Position numbers and translations under genes: made by a program. A stretch of DNA of 64,000 bases from Amphibalanus amphitrite (lineage: Eukaryota > Arthropoda > Thecostraca > Balanomorpha > Balanidae): contig NW_024881568.1 in the NCBI RefSeq assembly GCF_019059575.1, forward strand, positions 992,001-1,056,000, given 5' to 3'. Under the pieces are notes generated by a model. That model did not search any database. It saw nothing but the letters and a program-made list of their open reading frames with translations, and was not told where the DNA came from. Shown piece after piece: positions 56,970-64,000 of the stretch (its first letter is position 1; each line of letters begins with the position of its first letter).

Positions 56970-57012
56970 CCCGGGCGCGAGCTGGATCGCGGGTAATAGA
57001 GGCACGATCAAA

Positions 57013-57078
57013 ATGTCGGACAGACCTGGTGGTTTTAGTGATGCTTTAGTGGGTAAAGTGGCAAATGATTTTTATTAA
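57013..57078 (+). CDS. Small ORF or first-exon candidate after the TATA box
   Basis: 21 codons, MSDRPGGFSDALVGKVANDFY. A donor-like g|gtaaag at 57053 would alternatively end a first coding exon after about 13 codons. No family recognised and no downstream exon found. Support is positional only (TATA box and start context). Confidence 0.2.
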   Translation: MSDRPGGFSDALVGKVANDFY

Positions 57079-60000
57079 CGGGACTGATAATAAAGGTACA
57101 GCATCTGACGCCGTTAGTGCTGATGGTGAGCCTAATCAAACACTTTTTATTTGATAAAAAGAAAATAACACTGGTGCGTGGTCTAGGATTCCCCTGGTGT
57201 GGTAGTCACGACAGTTGCAGTCCAGTTGCGAAGGGATGCCGTTTATTAATTTACCTTCACGACAAAAAGAAACGTTTAATTTAGCATATTTTTGCTTTTA
57301 TTTATTTTTGCTCAGACATTGAATTGATCGTTAGGACTACACGCCACGTTTGTAATTCTAAGTTTTCAATTCAGCCAAGCCAAACTTTTAAATTGTGTTC
57401 AGATTTTGCTCTGATTTGCTATGCATGTGCAAGGAAGGCAGGCACATCGTATATTCATTGATTTGTCGAGTTCGTGTCACCGTCGTCAGTGATGCCTAGG
57501 TATATGTATCTGGCGGAGTAATCAGACCACCGCCCCTTCGTTCCATCCCGTCCCCTTGCCTCCGTCAGACGAAATTCTCTGGGATTTTATCGGAGACTCG
57601 GTCGATGCTTACGGTAGTAAAACCACCAGACTTGGCCGTTTTAAGAATTCCTCTTCTTCCCACCCGGCTCCGTGCCAGTAGCCGTCCGTTTGCGCCGCTC
57701 CGGTCCGCAGTGCGCCAATATCGTCTGTTCCGCGGCGCTATCGCCGGCTGCGCGCCGCGGCCGCCGCTGACTCAGACGCCGCCCCCGCGTACAATCACCA
57801 CTTTATCATAGTTTATTGGCCATTTTATAAGGGAGGGTATTTTAGGAATAATAGGAAAACGCGCCGGCGGCGCGCGGCGACTCGGGGCGGCGCGGCTGCG
57901 GCGGACGGCCGGGGGCGAGAGTAGTGGCGGCGCGGAGCGCACGGGGGGGGGGGAGGTCTCAGGAGACCGGTGGCAGAGAGGCTAGATGGCTGCGCTGCAG
58001 ACCCCAGCTCGGCGGCCCCCTGCCAGCTGAAAACAGCCACCAATAACCACCGCCGGCGCCCCTCACCCATTCAAAATTGGAAATATGAGATTATTTAGGG
58101 TGTGCGGATGAGGGAGGGCCGATCAATCGGCGGCGATGGCCGCGACGTGCCGCGTCCGATCGCGCCGCGTCGGTCGCGACGGCGCGGCCAAAGGGTGCGC
58201 CCGCCGCCGGCCGTCGATGAGTCAGCGAACGGCGGCCATTTTTGGGAGCGGCGCTCCGCGATGGCGGGACGGCTGGTGAAAAAGCTAAACAGCTGAGGGC
58301 GGCGCCCGTTGCACGACCGGCCTCCGCGCTGTGCAACGGACCGCGGACGGCGGCGATGGCGGCAGCGGCCGCAGTGGGCTGTTATGGGAGTAGCGATGGT
58401 TGCTGGGTTTCAGTGTGCCTGATAATTCGCCAGTAATATTTTTGAAAGCTTTTCGTTGCCTGAACTCCTCACGAATGGATTTAGCTTTAAATGAACGGAT
58501 TATTCAGCTCGTGGATCACGATCAAAATTTATGCATTCATTGGTTGAGGCATTTAAATCTCCAACATCTTGCAACACCCTTCTACTCGTAAAGATGTCAT
58601 CGCTGTGTGGTGTTTCAACTCCCTTCACCTGTCTGAGCTGACGGGACGCTCCAGTGGCGGCGGCATGATGCCCGGGGGATCACGAACCCACGGGGTCACG
58701 GCCTGGGGCGGCTGTCCAATCCGCAGTCCACATGACCGGTCTACCGCCGTCCGGTACTTCTCGGACCATCCAGTACCAGCTGTTTACCGGTCCTCAACCG
58801 CCGGCCTGGCCCACTTCTGAGCCGGCACAAGAATGCGATTTCCCCGGGCCCCATTGTTTATTCCTTTCTGTGCCCTCTCGCTCTCACAGAGAGCATTTCC
58901 TTGGTCGGGGAGCACAACAACATGCCCTGACGGGCCGCGCCCGGGGCGGGCGACATCCTGCTCCGAGCGCAGCCTTCCGCGCCGCCGCGCGCGCGCACCA
59001 GCGCACCAGCGCACTGCCGGGACTGGACCAGCCAGAGCCACCATAACCACTCCAGGTGGTGCAGTTACCGACTGGCACAGCCGCCATGGCTGGAGTCGCA
59101 GAGGGACAACCTGTTTGGTGTGGTGATCTGGAGTCGGTCAAAATGTCTCAAAATAGACGCAGCAAGTGACAGCGCTGTCGGTCGAGACGGGAACGTAAAC
59201 GTCCTATGTCCTCTTCTCCGCCTGGTTTTGCTGACAGTTCGCATGGTTCGTCTGGTTCGCCTGGTTCGCGTGGTTCTGGCGTTTCTACTGCGTCTGTTGT
59301 ATTCTACCGCGCTCGAGAACATCCTACATATATTCGACTTATTCTTACTGGCTGGGGCCGTTCGAATGAAGCTGTTTTACCGTATGATTCAAATGATAAG
59401 AGGCTCAAAAAAGCATTTTCATGAGGCCACATACGCTATGTAGTTTATTTAATTGAGTTAAATGATGTTCATTGCTGGACGCAGTTATAAAAACATATCA
59501 AACGGTATTTTAAATGAATGTCAAATGAAATATCATTTATCACTATCGGATAAGGTTAAACTTTATGATAAAACGTCATATTTTTGTACCTTATACTTTA
59601 CTTTGAATGCATTTTGAATTTATTCAGTTGTGTATATGTGGGATTTTCGTTTAAAAGGAATGATTTTAAATTCATTTGATTCTCTTCGTGAAGCACCATA
59701 AAGCTTATTTACTCTTTGCAATTATTACGGTGGATAAATGCGTGGATAAATGGATCTCGTAAAAAGAAAAATAATTCAAACAAACTTAGGTATCTGTTCA
59801 CTTTGTGGTTATCTCATTGTGCTAAACACAGCATCAAAAGCGGGGTCGCACTCTATCTTCCGTCCGATCTTAGCGGGCTACCCTACCGAATTAGTCCCGT
59901 CCCGGTCCGGCAATCCCTCCATGGCCCACCGCCGCTCCACGCCGGTCCCGCTAGACCGGCCATGCTGTCACCCTTTCGAAAGTGTTACACGCAAACGCCC

Positions 60001-60220
60001 ACATCCGCACGCGCTCCGCGCACATGCGTCGCTGCCTGGGATGTGGGTCACCGTTTTAACCCACTTTACCCCACAAACAAACAACAATGGCGGAGCGGGC
60101 GGCGGGCGGACGGCGAGCGGCGGCTGCGGCGCGGCCCGCAGAAGGGTTGTGCGTGCGCGTGTGCGTGCGTCGCCGACGTGTCGCTCCCGGCGCGGGCCTG
60201 CTCTCGGCTGCCTGTCGCCG
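57079..60220. other. Intergenic with several CpG islands
   Basis: Islands at about 57640-58020, 58110-58380, 58620-59060 and 59880-60290. The first includes ttatcatagtttattggcc. AT-rich sequence lies between. No domain-bearing ORF or RNA gene is recognised. Confidence 0.4.
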
Positions 60221-60272
60221 CACTGTCGCACCGTCGCACCGTCGCACCGTCCGTCCGTCCGTCCGTCGCCGC
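60221..60272. repeat. Tandem cgtcgcac / (CCGT)n repeat
   Basis: Four gtcgcacc units followed by about four ccgt units at the edge of a CpG island. Confidence 0.85.
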
Positions 60273-60579
60273 TCTCCGTCGGAAGCTTAGGTGAGGACAC
60301 ATTGGTCTCCTCAGAGTGAACGTTCAGGATTGTGGTGTTTTGAATTGACATGCATAAACATTTATTGCATTGTAGTGCAGTGTACTCTGTTAAAAAAAAA
60401 ATATTCCTTATCATGTTTATTTTTATACGCAAGGTAAGTGGTCGAAAACTTTTAGCTAATTGGCCATATTGATTGTTATAGTCGAGGAGGTATCATGGAG
60501 CTTCTTTGAAGCCTTTAATGCATTTTGCATTTTTACATGCATGATTAAATCATGCACATCATTAGGTTCGTGCCGGTGC

Positions 60580-61274
60580 TTTATTACGGAGCGAGCGAAG
60601 CGAGCGTAGTCTTTCCTTAGATTAACGGAAATTTCTGAGTATGAGCGGCCGGCCGGCCGGCCGGCCGTGCGGACGCTTTTGCGAGGCTTATATCTCAGCA
60701 ACCACTTGACCGATTTACACGCGGTAATTTTTGTAGGGTAGCTTCATTCCTTCTACCAAGTATTGGACTATTCCTGATGCATGTGGGTGACCCCTTATGC
60801 ACGTGTCACGTGCAAAACGAAGAGGTGTCAGTTTTGTAATTGTTGCAATATCTCGGTAACTACTTGGCCGATTGCGCTGAAAGTTGGCATGTAGGTAGGC
60901 ACCCACTAGGCACTGCATATCCATGTGCCAGAGTTGGGGTGCTGCTGCACGTGCGCACGTGCAGGGGGCGTTTCCAGATCTCGAGAACGGCTGGACCGAT
61001 GGCGCTCAAATTTGGTACACGGTTAGGGACCAGTTAGTAGGGTGCCGTGCACAAGTCAGTTGGGACCCATTTTGCACGTGCGCACGTGCAGGGTGCTGCT
61101 TCCAGATCTCGAGAACGGCTGGGCCGATTGTGCTCAAATTTGGCACATCGCTAGAGACCGGTTAGTAAGGTGCCGTGCACAAGTCAGTTGGAGGTACCCC
61201 CTCGAAATTTCGCACGTGCAAGGCCCACCCTCTCGCTCGCTCCGTTAGTCGCCCCAAAAGGCGTTATACTGGTT
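60580..61274 (-). mobile_element. Repeat element E, copy 2
   Basis: Close inverted copy of 118-815, including both twin E-box palindromes (60947-60962, 61074-61089) and the CCGG run at about 60648-60669. Outside the element the flanking sequences differ, so the boundaries are real insertion ends. Confidence 0.75.
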
Positions 61275-61407
61275 TCATCATTCGAATGAAATGCTCTCCG
61301 GAGTTGTTAGTCCATTTTACACTCCATTCGGTACCTACTCCTTATTCGAAACAATAGCATTCGGATTTAAAAGTGTCTTGATTTTGCGTAACGTTCATTT
61401 TAGTTTA

Positions 61408-62303
61408 CCAGTAAAACGCCTTTTGGGCGAAGAACGAGCGAGCGAGATAGTGAGCCCTGCACGTGCGGAAGGGCGAGAGGGTACTAACAACGGGCTTGTG
61501 CAAAGCACCCTTCTAACCGGTCGCTAGCGGTGTGCCAAATTTGAACGCAATCGGCCCAGCCGTTCCTGAGATCTGGAAGCGGCATCCTGCACGTGCGCAC
61601 GTGCAAGCGGGGTCCAAAATGACTTTTGCACGGCACCCTACTAACCGGTCCCCAACCGTGTACCAAATTTGAGCGCAATCGGCCCAGCCGTTATCGAGCT
61701 CTGGAAACGCCCCCTGCACGTGCGCACGTGCAGTAGCACCCTAACCGCAACACATTGGAATGCATTGCCTGGTGGGTGCCTACCTCTATGCCAAGTTTCA
61801 GCGAAATCGTCCCAGTAATTACCGAGTTATTAAAATGGGAACAAATTTGACACCTCTTGTTGTTGTATTTTGCACGTGCACTGGGGGTGACCCACATGCA
61901 TCGAGAGTATCCTATTTTTGGTAGAAGGGATGCAGCTACCCTACAAAACTTACAGCAAGTCAATCGCCCAAGCGGCTGCTGAGATATGAGCCTCTCAAAA
62001 TCGCTACTTTTGCAAAACAGCTTGAACACCCTTGACTTTTCACGTGGCACGTGCCACGACGGTCACTGAGACGTATCAAAAGTAGTCACTTACGGGGTAG
62101 AAGGGATGGGGCTACCCAACAAAAAAGACCGCAGGCCAATCGGTCCAGCGGTTGCTGAGATATAAGCCTCTCAAAAGCGTTACAGGCCGGGCCGGGCCGG
62201 GCCGGGCCGGGCCGGGCCGGGCCGGGCCGGGCCGCTCATACTGAGATTTTTCCGTTATATTGAAAAGACTTCGCTTCGCTCGCTGCGCTCGCTCGCTCGT
62301 AAT
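61408..62303 (+). mobile_element. Repeat element E, copy 3 (longer, diverged)
   Basis: Same architecture in + orientation, with twin E-box palindromes at 61589-61604 and 61716-61731. An additional internal unit makes it about 0.2 kb longer than copies 1 and 2. In place of the CCGG run it has a (gggcc)n run at 62186-62234. Confidence 0.7.
62186..62234. repeat. (GGGCC)n array in element E copy 3
   Basis: About ten pentamer units at the position where copies 1 and 2 carry a CCGG palindromic run, suggesting replacement or expansion at a preferred site. Confidence 0.95.
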
Positions 62304-64000
62304 CATCTACTTTTGACCCGAACGCTTATTCCTTCTTGTATTATTTTATAGATAAATGTGTTGCTAATTTTAAGCGAATACGTTTTATACCTATTATTCG
62401 CAACGCCTCTGCGATTAAATATATGAGAATCGTTTGTTAATACTTTTCTCATATATTTACCTTTAAAATATATCATGTGTCGTCATAAATCATGCGTAAA
62501 ATTCATTTTTATATTATTAGCTCTATCATACATTTTTGTTTTTGATAATTTCATATACACTGAACAAAATATCCCGGTACAATTAGGTACGTCCGGCTAT
62601 TGTTGGTTCGCTGATCGTTATTCTTTTTGCTGGTTCTCGTTATGAAAATTCAGGAAATAATATCGAGAGCTAACACAGTAGAGCTACAATTCGAATGTAA
62701 TTGACTCTCTGAAGGTGGACTATAACGGTTGAAAAAGTGATCCCATATATTAAATATGACAGGTTCTATAGCGATTAGTCACACACTCGCATTATTTTAC
62801 ATTTCCTGTGTCATTATTCTGAGCGCTTTTCACTGTAAAATTCGGAAAGGTTTCTTCATTCGGTTGTAGTCTCCTTGCGGTGGTATGAAATTGCTTAGCA
62901 AGTATCTGAAGAAGCATTGCTTAGTTTCATTTCTCAGTGAAACATATTCCCATCATTTGCCGCTACCTCCGCTCGTGTGATCAGCTGTGCTCGCTTCAGT
63001 TCTGTCCCCATGGTGCCACCCCGCTCGCTGCTGATGGCCCGCTCACTTTCGCTAACCATATTTGCCGGCTGCCGTCCGTCCGCTCCTTCCGCGAATCATA
63101 CGCGCCGCGGGAGGCAGCTTTCACTTTTGACGACTATTTCGGTCCGCGGCGACAGGGAGCAACGGCCGGCCACAAAACGCTGTCCGCGAGCGGCGCAAAG
63201 GGTTCGGTCCGCACTACCTACAGCCGAGGACGGGCTGGAAAACACCCCATATACCGGGCACGTGTCGCGCGCCGCAGCCGGCCGGCGCACCGCCTGTTCC
63301 GCTTCCCGGTCGGCACAGGTGGGGCGGCGCCCGTTCGGCCGCCTGCCCGCCTGCCCGACTGTTTGCCGATCCATATTTTTGTCATTGCGGAAGGCGCGGC
63401 GTCACCGAGCGGCGCCGGGGGGTGGCATGTCGCCGGCCGCTGACGAAAACAGACGGCGGCCGCAGCGCCTCTGGCGGAGATCGCCGGCAGCTCGTGTAGC
63501 GTCGGACCGTGTTGGAACTTCGTCATGAGGTCTTTAGCAATCAGTTCCGGATTATGACTGCCTCGTGGCTTTCAGAAATCAGCGTCCAAATCTGTTGGAA
63601 ACGCGGATAAAGACTCTTCGGTGAAGGCGGGGGAGGAGACGCTCTGAGGCGTTATAAATCGGTAACGGTCACGGCTTATTTCCCACGATCAGGCGAGACG
63701 TTTCAGCGAAAGGATTCCACTCCACGCTCTTATCCCTCTTACGGGTCTGACTTGTGGCCATGCTGCTGCTTGCTTGTGTTCTGATTAGCCTGTGGCCGAT
63801 TTTTCCGGCACTTACCATTCATACGCGGGCGGCTTCTCTTCCGGTTCGCTCAGATGGGTTCCGCGGTCGTGTTTCCATTACCTATTTTTTTATGCAGGGT
63901 TTGTGATTATTAGGGTAGAACATGTAATCACCTATACTAATCATGAGGTGCGGAATAGCTCACCATATTCTCTCTTGAACGAAGAACTGAACTAAACTCA
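62304..64000. other. Intergenic with CpG island (about 62990-63500)
   Basis: AT-rich sequence, then a GC-rich island with overlapping ORFs of up to 183 codons lacking domains. gttataaatcgg near 63651 is a possible TATA-like word. Nothing further is recognised to the window end. Confidence 0.4.

Overview
The window is eukaryotic, almost certainly animal, genomic DNA. It has spliced exons, long non-coding stretches, microsatellites, CpG-rich islands full of GGCC/CCGG, and many nested transposable elements. A CsRn1-type Ty3 retrotransposon primed by tRNA-Trp, CAAAATG start contexts and the GC-rich island style suggest an arthropod. A crustacean such as a barnacle is my best guess, but that is inference only. 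No bacterial operon, rRNA or CRISPR array is present.

Layout. 1-960: a degenerate tandem repeat interrupted by a repeat element (copy E1). 1113-4175: the last six exons of one host gene on the + strand, all in matching splice phase, ending in a perfect PCNA-binding PIP box. 5817-6400: a decayed piggyBac-like fragment. 6806-17548: a large DNA element with perfect 57-bp terminal inverted repeats (TIRs), into which a young, apparently intact CsRn1-clade LTR retrotransposon (9517-15153, - strand) has inserted. 18505-20831: a foldback/TIR element containing a piggyBac-like MITE. 21-28 kb: gene-poor, with CpG islands, a tRNA-derived SINE-like unit, a minisatellite and a perfect 28-bp palindrome. 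28503-33877: a second young LTR retrotransposon, + strand, with one 1500-aa gag-pol ORF and a tRNA-Glu-like sequence in its leader. 37001-39709: a TIR element built around a 1.8-kb palindrome with a tRNA-like module in each arm. 39774-40955: a piggyBac-like MITE. 42556-46320: a hAT-like element (8-bp target duplication) carrying a higher-order minisatellite and another piggyBac-like MITE. 46.3-48.8 kb: CpG islands and a small hAT MITE. 48828-51474: a DNA element with 21-bp TIRs and subterminal 43-bp repeats. 51.5-60.5 kb: CpG islands, a (CCGTCTGT)n-type array and a candidate TATA promoter. 60580-62303: two more copies of the E repeat, head to head.

Apart from the first gene I find no convincing host coding sequence. 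The gene-poor part is a mosaic of nested insertions in which target-site duplications can often be read exactly. Signals that feature types do not cover: a fixed 31-nt spacing between AAATTT-like and GAGAT-like words in several unrelated element families; dense AGGTCA/TCAAGGTCA nuclear-receptor-type half-sites in the piggyBac-like MITEs, including three in tandem at 11-bp spacing; twin E-box palindromes in the E repeats; and a canonical -1 slippery heptamer directly abutting the gag stop of the CsRn1-type element.

All coordinates of TIRs, LTRs, duplications and splice phases were read by eye; family assignments have not been checked against a database.
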